Shown: piece by piece, positions 23,401 through 38,400 of the stretch | How the letters are laid out: each line of letters starts with the position of its first letter | Numbering within the stretch: position 1 is the stretch's first letter | NCBI RefSeq assembly: GCF_023053635.1 | Contig: NC_086176.1 | Coordinates: 73,728,536-73,792,535, forward strand | DNA from: Elgaria multicarinata webbii | Lineage: Eukaryota > Chordata > Lepidosauria > Squamata > Anguidae | Reading direction: 5' to 3' | Length of the DNA stretch: 64,000 nucleotides | The notes under the pieces: model-generated | The model's database searches: none | What the model was told of the DNA's origin: nothing | The model's input: the letters and a program-made list of their open reading frames with translations, nothing else | Translations under genes and position numbers: made by a program

Positions 23401-26400
23401 TTTTTTTGCAATGAACAGTTAAAGAAGAATCCTAATCCTTCAAAAATGCCATATTCAGCCACTGCTTTTAAATGTGCCATGTTGTCCTGCAATTACAATT
23501 ACTTGTATAGACTTCATTGTGTTTGTCTGGCATTCGATTCTCTCTGCACTTCCGCTCCCTGATAAGACATACCACTCCACTCTCGAACATTTGCCAAATT
23601 ACCCTGACTAGTTCACCTTATAGAATGGGGGCTGTTTTTTTAGCAGTACACTTATGACTCTTTATGTTCCACAAAGTTCACACATCTAATAAAGAGCAGA
23701 CAGGAAGAACTGTTTACCTTGATTATTTAGTCTGCTAAAAATGGAGAATACACCCAGGATACTAATGATGAATCATGACTTTGCTATAGAATGGAATGCA
23801 AGGCATGTTGATATGTATTCTTGGGAGGAGTACATTAAATATATATTAAAGAAGTTTGTTATGAAGTAGGAAAAAATACTGTGGCCTCTTAAACCATTGT
23901 TGTTTCAACTTTTGTAGACACCAGACTACTTCACTTGATGCACAGAGGGGGTTGATAAGGTAGTTAGTATATGTACATTCTCTTTGAATTTTTCCCTTTT
24001 TGTAAGTTTTTGATGTTGAATCACCATAAACATTTCTGTGATCTAGTGGGATATGAATTACTTTAAGTCTACACTTATGGGCATACTCAGAGGGAACAGA
24101 CTCTGTTGAACTCAGTAGGGCCTGTTTCTGAGTAAGAATGTTTAGGATCAGATCTAGACATGTAGAAACATCAAATCTAGTTTTTCTTTCACCCCAAACA
24201 AAAAAAAGTTCTGTGCTTTACTCCCGCCCTTCTTTGTGGTGGGTAGCTCAGTAAAAACATTGCCTCAGCGTACATCATTTGTGAAAAGGGTGGATTCCAT
24301 GCTAGGGAGCATTAAGAAAGGGATTGAAATTGCTGCTATAATAATGCCATTATACAAATCTGTGTGTTCTTTTTGCTCCATCTCAAAAAAAATATTGTAG
24401 AACTAGAAAAGAGCAACTAAACAGGAAAGGTTAAGCGAGACTTGTCCAACCTGGTTCTCTCCAGATGTTCTGGACCAACTTCCATCAGCCCCAGCCAGTT
24501 TGGCCAATGTTCAAGTATTCGGGTAGTTGCAGTCTAAAATACCTGGAGAGCACCAGATAAGGGAAGGCTGGGCTAAACTATTCGGGGCTTTTTTAGTTTA
24601 GTGGAAAAACATGATTTGGGAGGAATGAAATTTCTCCCTCTCTCATAATGGTAGAAAATGAGTTTATCTAAATGAATTGGCAGTAGATTCAGTGCTAACA
24701 AAATAACTTTCCCATAATGCACAATTGCTCTGTGATATTCACTGCCCAAAAATGTTATGATGGCCATTTTAAAAGAAAAATTCACAGAGGGCAGTCTGTC
24801 AGTGACCCCATTTGTACATTGGCAACAAGCCATGGTTAGCAAACCACGGACTGTTGAAAGTAGTAGGAGCAAGTGTGTGCACTGCCACCTCACCCACTTC
24901 ACCCATGCTCACTTCTGCAGTGATAAACGCATGAATATCCCAGTCCCTGGGTTGTTTACATGGCCTCCAAACCTAGAAGCCTGAATTGTTGAGAGATGAA
25001 CTACCCAGAGTTTGACCCCGTATGCCTCTGAATACCAGTTACCTAGGGATCAACAGTGGGGGAAGGCTATTACTTTCAAGCCCTGCTTATGGGCTTTCTG
25101 GTGGCATTTTTTTGGCCACTATATGAAATAGAATGCTAGATGAGATAGACCTTTGGTCTGATCTAGCTGGACTGCTCTTATGTTCTTCACCAGTCTTATA
25201 CTCCTTTTTTATAAAAAAAAGAAACAAAATCAGGTCACTTTCCTGCTGCCTTCTATATACCTATATAAGTACATTTTTAAAATGTTGCTGGGGTTTAGGC
25301 AGGTTTTGGTGTAATGCAGGTGAATGGAATCTTTACAGTTCATAATTTGGCTTTAAATGATGAGAAGGAAATTGAAAAATAGGCTTTAAGACAACTAGTT
25401 TTGCTATATTAAGTCTCCATGGCATATATTTTAATTAGTTTCTTCTTCTTCCATTATTGCTTAGTACTGGATCCTCACAGCTCAGTTGCCTGGGATTTAT
25501 ACAGGACAAAATTACAGTATGTGCAACAAATGATTCTTACCAAATGACTAGAGAACGAATGACCCAGGCAGAAGAGGAGTCACGCAATCGAAGTACAAAG
25601 GTCATAAAACCTGGTGGACCATATGTAGGTATGACTGGTTTTTTCTTCCCCTTTCCATAGTAGCCTAAAGCTAACCATTATAATGGTTTGCATGTTAAAT
25701 GTTAAGACTTCTGTGGATGCTGCTACACAAGTCCTAAAGCTTTATTTTCCAATAATATCTACTGCTAGGGTTGTGTGTATGTGTGGTCTGACAGTTTGGC
25801 AATCCCATCTTAGTGTCTCCACTACATTTTTAAACACATCACATGTGAAGACCTGAACACCCTATGTCAGATTATGTGTTTCTGCATGTACTGTGGCCTA
25901 AGAGTCTTGACTTCTGTGATACAGTGAAGATAGGCTTAGGCTCAGGTTTTTTCATCTTCAAAACCCAATGACAACAGAGATTGAATGATGGGTGCAATTT
26001 AACAGAGTGGTGTAAATTGTAATTGTCAACATGCTGTGATCTTGGAGGCATCATTACCAGTAGTTTGGGCTGCATTTTGAGCATTGTGATCAACTAAGTC
26101 TAGAATTACTGTTGCATAAAACCAAATATCCAGCATGATGTGTACACTGTAGGAAGTTGAAAAACATGGTTTCTGCACCATGCAACATTGCCAGTTGTGC
26201 AAATTACACTAGAGCCTTCCGTCAGTGCCAGGGTGGTTTAAATCACCCTGGCACTGACGGGTTTAAATCATGATTTAAATCACTACTCAGACTCAATTTA
26301 ATCATGTGACTCCCCCCCCCCCCGGGAAAAAAAAGTGCTCTCCCCCGCTATATTTTACACAACTCAGAGTTACCAAAGACTCATTCTTGCTGGTATAATC

Positions 26401-29400
26401 TTAATATTTGCAACCAGATGAAGGTTTCATTTTTAGAATAGCAACTTTTTAGATTAGTTTTACAGTTACATCAAAAAATACTGATTTGGTTATACTATTA
26501 GAAACACATCATAGATAGATAATTATGAAATTATTGCGAGGTGAACTATCTTCAGTTTAATACAGTAATCATTCATATTTGGACAACTGCTGTACTTTAT
26601 TGGACAGAGAAAAATAATCTTACAGAAATCTCTGGAAGAGCATCACATTGTGAATGGATTAATGGAATTCATTTACCAAAAAAATTAAACAGTCTCATGC
26701 TGTATAATTAAAAACTAATTCTTATTTCATTATGAATAACCTTTGGACTATAATGTATCTTAAATAGAAAACTATCTTTAGATAGATTTTTCCTCAAAAA
26801 GCATTTTATTAAAAAATCCAATTTAAATAAAAAAATCCAATTTAAATTTTAAAAATCTGATATATATATTTTTATTTTAAAAAATCATTGATTTTTATCC
26901 ACACTGCTTATAATGAGAATAAGGTCAATGTGTGATAGAGGATAGTTAAGTAAGTAGCTGGAAATAGAAAACTGGGAACATGTGGGATGGAAAGTGAAAG
27001 GACTTCCAGGCTCTGTGTTTGGAGAAATACAGCAGTGAGGATCCAGCTGCATAAGATAGCAGGAGTAAACTTCACTTGATTGATTTGAAGATGTAAATTG
27101 AATATTGAAAATAAATAAATCACATGGCTGCTCTAATGCTTTGTAGACATGAACTCAAGCTCACTACATAGCTCCAAATTATCCTTTACTTCTTTGATTT
27201 TAGAAACTTTGCTTCTGGGCCCAATTCTGAGTGCTGGCCTTTGGCTTTGAAGCCCTAAATGTCTTGGAACCAGGTTATTTGAAGGACGACTTACACCCAT
27301 GCAAGCCTGCCTAGGGTGACCATATGAAAAGGAGGACAGGGCTCTTGTATCTTTAATTCACTTTTAGAAAAGGGAATTTCAGCAGGTGTCATTTGTATAT
27401 ATGGAGAACCTGGTGAAATTCCCTCTTCATCACAACAGTTAAAGCTGCAGGAGCTATACTAGAGAGATCAGATTTAAAAGAGGGCAGGGCACCTGCAGCT
27501 TTAACTGGTGTGATGAAGAGGAAATTTCACCAAGTTCTCCATATATACAAGTGACACCTGCTGAAATTCCCTTTTCAATACAACTGTTAAAGATACAAGA
27601 GCCCTGTCCTCCTTTTCATATGGTCACCCTAAGCCTGCCTGCCCATTATGCTCTGCTCATGGACCCACCAGTAAAGCAGGAGAAACAAGAGACAGGGCCC
27701 CACTCACTTTGCAGCTCCTGTGCATTGATTATTTACTGAAGTCCCTTGATTATTTATTTAAATTCCTTAAGATATGTTAAAGACCTGGTTGTTTGAAATC
27801 TGTTTTTAGCTGATTGTTTTGATACTGGCCCAGGCTTTTAAGTGTGTCTTGGGTGGGGATGGGGGAACTTTTAAAACAATTTTTTGCTGCTTTTTTATTT
27901 TATTTTTAGATGCTATTGTTGAATTTTGGATATTGATACTGAATTGATATCTTTGCTTGCCTGTTACAGGATCATTTTACTGTATAAACTATCTTAAAGG
28001 TTGTCTATGAATACATAAACTAAAATAATACATTTGATATGGACTGATACATGCCAAACATTTCACCCAAATATAACATAAACTGAGTGAATAGTATACC
28101 ATTCACATTCCTGAAAGAACCTTTGGGGATTTTCATCACTGAATATGATTTGGCGAGGCTGCCCACTATCACTAGCTTCTTTTGATAATTTTATTAAAAG
28201 TACATGCTATTGTGATTAGAGAAAATAGAGTTGTGTAAATAGTTACTTAGACCTGTTTGCACAAATAATAATACTTAATACTGACTAAACCTGTCCATTG
28301 CAAATATACTGCAGGGGATTATTTTAGTTTTGGATATATGGGTAAAAAAAATGAAATCTTATTGTTATTGGTATTAATATGAGTTATATACTTTCTAAAC
28401 TGGTAGTAAGTTGTTTTTTTAATCTCTAGCATTAGCTTGAGTTAAATATATTTTTCCTCCCTTGTTCCGTTTGGAAGCAAATATTGGTTGACTCATTTTA
28501 GTCTGAGGTAAAGAGAGATGAAAATGACCTTGCTTATCTTGCACGTAGGTAAAAGAGTACAAATTCGGAAAGCACCACAAAGTGTTCCAGATGCAGTGCC
28601 TGAGAGGAAAAGATCCACTCCCATCAACCCTGCAAGTACAATCCGCAAGACCCATGTAAACAACAGTATTTCTCAGCGGCCATATAGGGACAGAGTGGTT
28701 CATTTATTGGCACTGAAGACCTACAAGAAACCAGAGCTCCTTGCTCGCTTATTAAAAGATGGTGTTAGTCAAAAAGATAGGAATTCCCTTGCATCTATTC
28801 TTCAGCAGGTGAGAATATTCTATTCGTTTTATAGTTCTTATATCTTCCTTATGATTTTCAACTGTTATGGTGGGCTGGTTTAGATGATAGTATCTCAGTT
28901 TAATAAGCAAGACAGGACATAGCTTACTCCATGCATTGGCAGCCCACATGCCATCACTCTCAGAAGATGCCTCAGTCCCCTGCACCACAACCTCTGGCCT
29001 ATTCAGCAGAATCCCCTTGCCCCTTGTGCAAAATTTTGGTGAATGCTGAAGGAGCTGCCAAGGGGGGGGGGGGAGGAGGAGAACAAGTCCACTTCTACCA
29101 GCCTTGTTGTAGTTGTTTCTTCTGCTGCTTCTTGTTGTTAAAAAAAAAAGAGAGAGAGAATTTTCATGCTCCAAATTTCAAACAAAGGGCATTCTGTAAA
29201 ATTATCTCTCCCCCCCCCCCAATTGATTGAGTTTGTTGAAGGAGAAATCTTACTAGGAAGTAATTATTATGGCCTCTCAAACAGTAGAATTAATTGGACT
29301 AAGGCCTAATCTTCACCAAGCAGTATATTGCACTATGAAAGCGGTATATAAAAGGCAGGAGCCACACTACTGCTTTATAGTGGTTTTGAAGTGCCCTGAC

Positions 29401-32400
29401 AACTTTTGGGGCCTGTTGACACATACCATATACTGCTTTCATAGTGCTATATCCTGCTTGGTGTGGCTCCTGTTTTTTATATGCCGCTTTCATGCTGCTT
29501 TTATTATGCAATATCCTGCCTGGTGCAGATTAGGCCCAAGAAAACAAACTAAGAGTGCTTTACTTTTACCCATATCTTTGCTGTAGATTTTCAGTCTACG
29601 TGTTATCAGCTGCCAATTCTTTAAAAATAAAATCAGACACTGTAATTCTGATTCCTTTGTGAAAAGCAGTATCCATGGAAAGATGGATAGACATGGAGGT
29701 AGTGAGTTGCATTCCATTAGCCCATCCCACTGATAGAACAGTGAAATGGTGAGGGAGGGATTCCCCCATACCCCCCCCCCCCACTGAGCACCCTCAGAAT
29801 TTGCTATGGAGCATTGTGGAGCCTCCAGGGGGGCAGATTTTACACTAGGAGGGCTGGGTTTGGCTGCCAGGACTGTTCCCTCTATTCATGACCCCTTTTA
29901 CTGTTCCCACCTGCTTTCCCCTGATCACCGATCATTTGTTGGGTTTCCAGCTTTTTCACGGTGTTTCCCCATTCTGAAAGATTGGAATGCCTCTCCTAAG
30001 GCTTAGCTACTGGCAGTAAGAGCTTTAAGCAAAATATGCTGATATTTTTGGCCCCACCACTTTTGCCCTCAACTGCAACTGGAATGCCCCCCCTCCCGAG
30101 CTTCTCCATAATTGAATTCAACCCTCTGCCTGAAAGAGGTTCCCCACCCTTGGTTTAAATAAGCCTCTGCAAGCAAAAAAAAAAAAAAGGCTTGCACACT
30201 TGGGAGGACTTCTGCTGAGTTTAGTTTTGCTTCTAAAGAATTTTGGCTTAGTGTTGTGTTTGAACCAGGAATTCTGGTATAAACATTGGTTAGTTAAACA
30301 AGTTGAACATGGCTTCTTGTTGTCACTATTGTTAAATCATTTGGGGCTGGAAACCCTTTCTGATCTACTGCAAATCACCTGTATATCTACCAATAAATCC
30401 TGATCTACCTTCTGCCCATCCTTGCATTATAACATGAGAGTTGTGGGGAATAGGCAAGATACAGCTGTAGCTTGTCATTTCTTGCTCAGTACCCTTCTCC
30501 TTGGTAGGAAACAGCCTATCTGTGAATAGAAGAGGCTTTCTGCTAGTATTTCTCATGATGTATGCTTAAAAGATTGCAGGAAAGTTAATCTGAGATATTG
30601 ATTTTTCCATGACAAAATCCAGAAGTAGTACCCTATTTGAGGACATTGCCAAGGATGAATGCAGACTAAAGCAGTTCTTCTAGTGTGTTTGGGCATGTAA
30701 CACAGTGGAAATAGCTGGTGCAGAATATCCTAAATCTAGGATTTCAAACCTACTGCTAGATAAATTAAGTGTAACTTTAGGTAACTCCAAATTTTAGTGT
30801 TTAAAATAATAATTTAGTATAAAGTTCCATCCAGAGTTCAGAGTAGTTTAAAATTAGCAACTTAAAATTATGCAGCTTAGATTGCTTTAATTAAAGCCCC
30901 TTTAGTGACCGCAGAGGAAAGAAAACTCTTCCATGATTATTCTCTGGTATTGTATGCAGAAAACGCTTCATGAGAGATGGAGAACTCTAGCTTTGCTAAT
31001 TGGTAATGTTTGGAGTGGGATAATACAGAAATTCCACATTCGTAAAAATGTAGGCTCTCCTTTCTCAAGAAATTTTGCAAGACAACTGAGTTGTACCTTT
31101 CAGAAATTTTGCCTGAGTGGTACATCTGAAACTAGTCCCCACTGCTACACGATTGCTTTGTTCCTAGTGCAGCAGTTTTCACTGCCAGAGAGACAACCTG
31201 GTTTTTAAACTAAACAGCAGTTTGTTTCTTCGGAAACTGCTGCGCCAACAACAATAAGCAAAGCTCCGGCTTCATGTATAATTCTCCCCTGCGTATGCAG
31301 ATCTTTTCTTTGGATCCAGGCCATAGTTTAAACACCTAGGATAGAGAAATAACCTTTCACTAGGTTGGAGTTTTAAAGTGACTTCTGGAAATAATTGACC
31401 AATTTGAGATTTATCTGCATTCTTAAACACTTGCCAGTTCCAACTTCGAAAGGTCAAAAAAAGAAAAGAATCTGAGATTGCATGTGCATGCACACCCATG
31501 CAATAATCAAAACTATTTATTTTTTTAGCATAGTGTGTAGGCTAAGCGACAGCTTCTGGGATAAATCTGCTTGTGGCTTGTATACCCACAACATCAGTCT
31601 TACTTAGTCCCTAATTTTTTCCAGAATCCCTATGGTCCATCAGTGTGTTACATTTTCAAAACAAGAGTGTACACCCAGGATCTCTTTTAACTGTTAAGGC
31701 ATAACTGATCCTGAGTGTACAAACTTACTTAAAAATGCAAGCAGTGCCTTGCTTGTTCATGTCAGGGTCCAAGCATTCTTTGCAAAAAATTCAGCAACCA
31801 GCAGCAAAACCTTCTAGAAAATAGCTGTTATCCACCAGTAGATCCAGATCTGCCATCTGTCCACCTTCGCTCTACGCTTCTAGGAATTCAGAAACGCATA
31901 TGCGCGCACACACACACACACACTGAAACAAGTATGCTATTTATATCTTTAGCACTGCTGGTTTGGTTTTTAAAAGCAGCTTTGACTATCAGTGCAGCTC
32001 TAGCTTCATACTTTTACCTGTTTCTGTTTGTACAGCTGAAGCTTTTCCTAGGAGAACAAGAATTTCCCATTGATGCAGGATGCAACTTTCTTGTTTAAGA
32101 TAGAATAAGCTGTATACTATAAATTACACTGGTGCTGATGAGACAGCACCAGTTATTACTCTAGTTTCCAGTTCATTTCAAGGTATTGGGGAAGGTTTTT
32201 GCAGGAGGAGGGATGTTACTTTGTAAAGTCCTAAATGGTCTGGATGCATCACACTTTAGTATCATTTCATGTATCAATCCCTCACCCACCATAAGATTGT
32301 CCAGTAAGGCATTGTTAAGATTGATGGTCAAATGGGTCAGGTTCTTTTCAGTGGTAGCATCACAGTTATGGAACTCCATCCAAAGAGATGTCTGCCAAGT

Positions 32401-35400
32401 CTAATGCTTTGAAGTTTGTAGGATTCTGTAAATACTCTTATTCTTTGAAACGCTGGAACCTAACTTAGTATCTTATTTCTGCTGCAGTTTTATTAACGTT
32501 GGTTCTCTGATCATGTATGTTAATGTTGTGGTGATGTTTGTATGTTGATTAGTGGAGTTTAATGTTTACAGTTGGACATAAGCATTAATAAAGATTGAGA
32601 TTGAGAAATATGCTATAACTTTTACTGTGTTTGATTTCAGGTACTGGCAATTTGCTGATAACATTTACTACTTGTATTTTGATCTCTATCTTTAGGTAGC
32701 CAATTTGAATCCAAAGGACAATTCATATACACTGAAAGAATATGTTTATAAGGATGTCCAGAAAGACTGGCCTGGATATAATGAAATCGATAGACAGTCG
32801 CTGGAATTAATACTTTCTCGGTAAGTTCAGTCTCCTTCTCATAAGGAGGCTAGAAAGACCATTTACTTCCAAATGATCTGCTAGAGCACCTTTAGCTTGA
32901 TTTTCCTTGTAACCTGGAATGTGGGTGATCTTTACAGAAAACTAAATTCATCTCAGAATGCCAGCAGCGCCAGTCACTTGGAATCTTCTCTGAGTACTAT
33001 TAAAGATGCTGCATCTGCTTCTCCTTCTCAGGTATTTCCTTTGTCACTTTTTATATTATGTATTATGAATGTTGCTGTATATTGGAATCTTCAGTGGACT
33101 AGTGGGGAAAGGATGTGACTCAGTGGCAGTTATGTGGGTTGGAAAAAGTTCCAGTGCTTTTATTTTTCCACATATTTTTTTTAATTTAATGTTCATTACG
33201 GTAATAAAAAGTTATGTATGCCAATTGCAAATACAATATTACAGCAGCTTAGTAGAAATTCAATTGTATGGAACCGTGTAAGAGTTCCTGCATTGTACTG
33301 AAACAGTCCATGTGTTCGTTGATATGAGTCAGACCTGGGACACAACCCGCTTGACTACTTGAGCTCACAAGCACCTGGCATTAGTGGTATTTCCAGTCTG
33401 GCAACCCCACTGCACCAAAACCATATTTTAAACTTTCCAAATTCAAAATATGGTTTGCATTTCCTTGGAACAGCTGATTTGGCAAGATAACATACATGCT
33501 TGGGTGTGTTTGCACATGCTTTTGGGCATGTATTCAGGCTCTGTTTTCAAAAACTTCCACTATTGGGTCACACTGACTTCAAATGTAGTCTTCCCAAAGC
33601 AATATTAGCATTATCCTCCCGTTGCATGTGTCCTGGGCTGGCCTTAGCACGCAGCAGGGTGAAGCAGACAGTTTCAGAGAGTGAAATTGAAGGGCTATAT
33701 CCAGTGTTAGTCCTACTTAGAGTAGACCCATTAAAATGAATGGGATGTAGTTATGAATAAAATTTCATTCATTTCAGTGGGTCTACTCTTAAGTAGAACT
33801 AACTTTGGTTACAACCCAAAGGAAACCGAACACATCTTTGACCATTGGCCATGCTGGCTGGGGCTGATCGAAGTCGAAGTCCGAAATATCTGGAAGCACA
33901 GGGTTAACTACCTGGAATAGATCAACATGGGTGTTGATGTCTGAATGGTGCAGTGAGACTTCTTAAAGTGTTGGCCTTAGTTGAGTGTGTTGGTGGAGCA
34001 TTTGGTGCTCTGCTTGAAGCAGCAAAGTATCTTGGGCCAGTAAATGTGAATACAAGAAATTAGGGCAAGAATACTGTGCTGCATGATTAAAGAAGTTTAA
34101 TACAGCTTCAACAATAGTATTAAGGAGTCCCCGTCCCCCCCCACTAGAGTGCTATTAGGTATATATTCATAGGCATCTAAATGATCACACAATGAATTAT
34201 TTTGGTTGCCCTAGGGAAGAATTCAATGTCCAATAGAAAAGTACTATGGCATTGTAAATTTGAAGCTTGAAATAGCTGCAGGGCAATCAACATTTATTTG
34301 CGTATTATCAATATAATATACTAATGTATTTTATTTTATCAATATAATGACTTGCTAATGATCCCTTGATAAAGGATATATTTTTAATAATGAGAAAAAT
34401 TACAGTCATATATATGCCTCACTTTATTGCAGAAACGGCATTTGGATTCTGACTTTATTGATCCTTTAATGAATAAAAAACCCAGGATATCTCATCTTAC
34501 TAATAGAGTTCAGCCGACGCTAAATGGTCACTTGACTACTGGTGAAAAAACTGCTGAAACTTCTCAACCGCCACCTCCTCCCGCAGTTGCTGCAACACCG
34601 TCTGCGCCGCCACTTCCTCCAACTTGCCTTCCTGTTTCAAATCCTCCTCAGACTGTACATTCTAACTCCAATTCCCCGAGTACTCCTGAGGGCCGGGGCA
34701 CTCAAGATCTGCCTGTTGACACTTTGAGTCAGAATGGCAGCATTTATGAGGACCAGCATCAGAAATATACTTCTAGGACTCCACTGGAAATCCCAGCACC
34801 TGCTGACGATCTGTCAGTATGCCCAAAGCCTACAGATGACAAACATTCAGTGTTGCACAAAAAATCCAAGAAGAAGTCAAAGAAGCATAAGGAGAAGGAC
34901 CAAATCAAAGACCATAACATTGGGAATGCCTCAGAGAAGGAGAGAGACTGTGAAAGCAGAGAAATCACCAAGCTGAAGAACTCCAGTCAGAAATTGAGTG
35001 AAGGTATTGTTATTGCTTCTTGCTCTGAATGGCCAAATTAAATGGCCAAAGCAACTAGGCCAGGTTGTTATTTCAGCATTGCCTGTAGTCTGCAGGCATT
35101 CCTTATTACCAGGGCACAATAAGGGCAACCCACAAGCATATGACTCCAAGGCTGCAGTGGTAATATAGGAATCTATCTTGTCCCCTTATGTTTGCCTGAA
35201 TTTGAGAGGGGTTGCCAAAAACAAATTCCTACGCAGAGCTATGTGAATGAAAGTCACATGTGTGGAAGTTGACCTTGCTTCTGAATAATTTCTCTAGTCA
35301 GCTGAGCTACATTTTTCTAAGTTTGCACTTACAAGGTTTGTTTTCATCTTTGCTTACATAAAGAATTTCCGTGTTGGATGGTTTATAGCAGGGATGGGCA

Positions 35401-38400
35401 ACTTGTGGCCATCCAGATGTTGTAGCCTATAACTTTGATCAACTCTAGCCACTATAGCCAATGGAGATGGCATTTGTAGCCCAAAACATCTAGCACCTCA
35501 ACTTGTCCACCTCTCGTTTATGGAATGAAATAACTGCATCAAAAGGTGGTGGAAATCGGCCATCCTCACCCTTTATTCAAACCTACCCTCTCAACAGACA
35601 TTCCTTGTCTTCATTACTTTGACTTTTTTTAATTCTGAGTGAATGGAATAGGAATAATACTGAAACTATTGACAGTAAATAGTTCCATAGTGTAGGGTCC
35701 CAATTAAGGCTGGCCTTGATGGCAGCCCAAACTTTGGGATCAACAGAATTCTGTGTCTCCCCCCCCACTCCCAGGAAGTTTGTAAGGGGAGTCTAGAATC
35801 AAATTGCGCAGAAGCACAGCACTGACACAAGCCCCAGCCTGCTCCAACTTCAAACTGGAGAGGAGGGCTGGGTCTTGCTTGGTCTCTGTTTCTGAGATAT
35901 TCTGAGCAGCTCACAAGCAGAGAGCCAAGCTGACAAGCCTTTCCACCCACCCCCTCCCCACTCCCCACATGACATAGTCTGGAGCTACTCATAGGTAAGT
36001 GATTTCTCAAATGCTGGCATCACCAGAGATTTTTTGATGCCTCCAAGGCACACGTTTGCACCATTGAATTGTATGAAATATAACACTGTTGTGGCCATAA
36101 TTTTGTAGCAAAAGTTTGAGAACCACTGCTAATTATTTTCCAGAGAACTAGAACTTGACTGACACAAACATGTTATGATTTTTGTATTTTGCTGAATGTT
36201 ATCAACCTATAGTTGCAGTATTTAGGAAGCTTTTGGCTGCTAGTTAACTATAGCTTCATTAATACTCTTAAAACAAAGGATGCACCAGAAATTGTTTGGA
36301 TTTGGGTTTGTTTGTTTTTATTTTGTACCAGCAGGAATTAGTAAGGGAAAAAACTTTGGATCTATTTTTATTAAAACAATATAAACTCTCAATAAAGTAG
36401 TACATCAAATTATATCATATTGCCTAAGAAAATATTTCTTCTTATAAAGGAGAGCAGCATTGCTAAAGATTTTTAGATTTTACTAGCTGAACGGGGATTG
36501 TATTTTCTAAGCATTTTTTGTTATCAAATATCTTTAGTCCCCTAACCCTAATAGTCTGTAAAAGGAGAGCTTTCATCTAAGCAGTGAGTTTTTACCCAGC
36601 TCAGAATAGACTCAGCTTGGTTAGCTTTTCTACATGGTAAAGAAACTACCTCATTACAAAATCAGAACATACTTGCACATTTTCTAAAACATTACTTCAT
36701 TGTTAAACTTCACCTGTCCCATAAATTTGGCTTCAACCCCTAAAGAAAAATAAATTTGGCTTAAACATACATCTTTCAGCCTAGATAAGATTAATTCTGA
36801 ACCATACCTGTGAGAAAACAACTTCTTATTCAAAATGTACTAATTAAACAAGTATATAAACATTTCTAGACATCTATATTTAATTATTAATACTGCTTAA
36901 TTCAAGCTTTTGGATGTTTATACCTCTGTGCAGACTTTGGACCTTGAATAATACAGTCCTAAACCTCTTCCTTACTCAGATAACTGTTTCACCCAAGTGC
37001 TAGGGGCTAACAATCCTTCTTTGGATTTTATTCAGACAACCTTTCCAATTACTTTTCATAAGTTATCCAGAATTCACTGTGAACCTGGTTATGTCTTTGT
37101 GTGTCTTCCCTTTAATAGAATCTCTATTCTTATTCACATCTTTAAATTATGTATCATTAGGTATTTTCAGTTGCTTTTCACTTGGCATAAAGAGACACAT
37201 TGTTTTGAGGGATCTGGATTAGCCATTTTTCCTAGCTTTTTTAGCAATTCCAATAAAAGCTAAATAGACTGTTCTCTTAAAATTCATAACAGTCGTAATT
37301 AGTTTGCAGCAATGTGGGTGACTGAATGGTTGGTGCTCACTACTGAAAACACACACAAATTCATTTTTAGTAAGCTGATAGAAGCTATTCTGCATACCAT
37401 GCAGTTAATTTCACAACTGTTAAAGTTGACATTATCACAAAATACTGAACTTAAATACAGTAGCTTGACCACCTGTCTACTGTCTTCCCTAATTTGGAAA
37501 GGACATGAAGATTCAATGGCTAGAAAAATCAAGACAACAAAACTTGTAGTTGCTGTTAAAAATAATCCAGAGTTATTGAATAGCAAGAAAAGCAGTTGAA
37601 TTATTGCTTTTAGATTGCTAAAAGGACCTCTGACACACTTCCTAGAGCCAAATTTAGTTGTGACCTATTTTAAAACTCATTGGCGCTAACTGAAAAGTTG
37701 ATTTACAGCTTTGTGAACAAATCCCTGCTTAAGTATACTGCTGACTGGATACAATAGGTTTCCAGTTCACTGAGGCTCATGACATGGTTGTCTTAGTCGG
37801 GGCTTGGGACAGCTTGAATTTTCTTTGTTTAGTAGCACAGGTTGATAATATTGATTCTGTGTTCTTTTAGCAGACAGTTATAGAAGTCTAGCTTTTTTAA
37901 ATTATATTTTAATTAGTTTCTTAGGAATACAAAATAATTAAAACCACATTATCATTTTCTAATGTGAGCTTAGGCATTTAAGAATTCAGCAAAGCTGTAA
38001 ACAATACATACCTCCTTTACATATAAGTGGAAGTGCCTTCTGTTCATGTAGTGGATTCTTTAGATCCAGCACATTATTTTTTAACCTTACTTTCGTGAGG
38101 ATTAATGGAGTCAACCCAATTATTACTGCCTATCTTATTTTATGGATTCTCATTCTTTTAAATGACTTATTCTTCAATCGGTTTCCTGATAATCTTTGCC
38201 TGCCCATAACTTTGTGTAGTTGGTGAAAGGAAGAATTAACGGAAAGAAAAGCACTTGGCATTCCTCTCCATTGTCCTTTTTTGCACTCTAGTGAAAGCTA
38301 GATGTTGATGTACAATTCCGATCTCCTATTGTGTGCCGACATCTGCCACAGAAATTCTTGAATTGCTGTGCAGATGCCACAACTAGTCTTGAAATAATAG

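Larger units (their letters stand above)
28809..32695 (+). other. ELL2 intron 5
   Basis: Holds the MITE at 29302 and the L2 copy at 32170. Simple G and C runs lie near 29064, 29210 and 29768, a poly-A run near 30176 and (CA)n at 31903-31922. Nothing else recognised. Confidence 0.5.

Noticed and set aside
24757-24984. 75-codon frame in intron 3
   Set aside because: No family resemblance, intronic, no splice sites fitting ELL2 phase.
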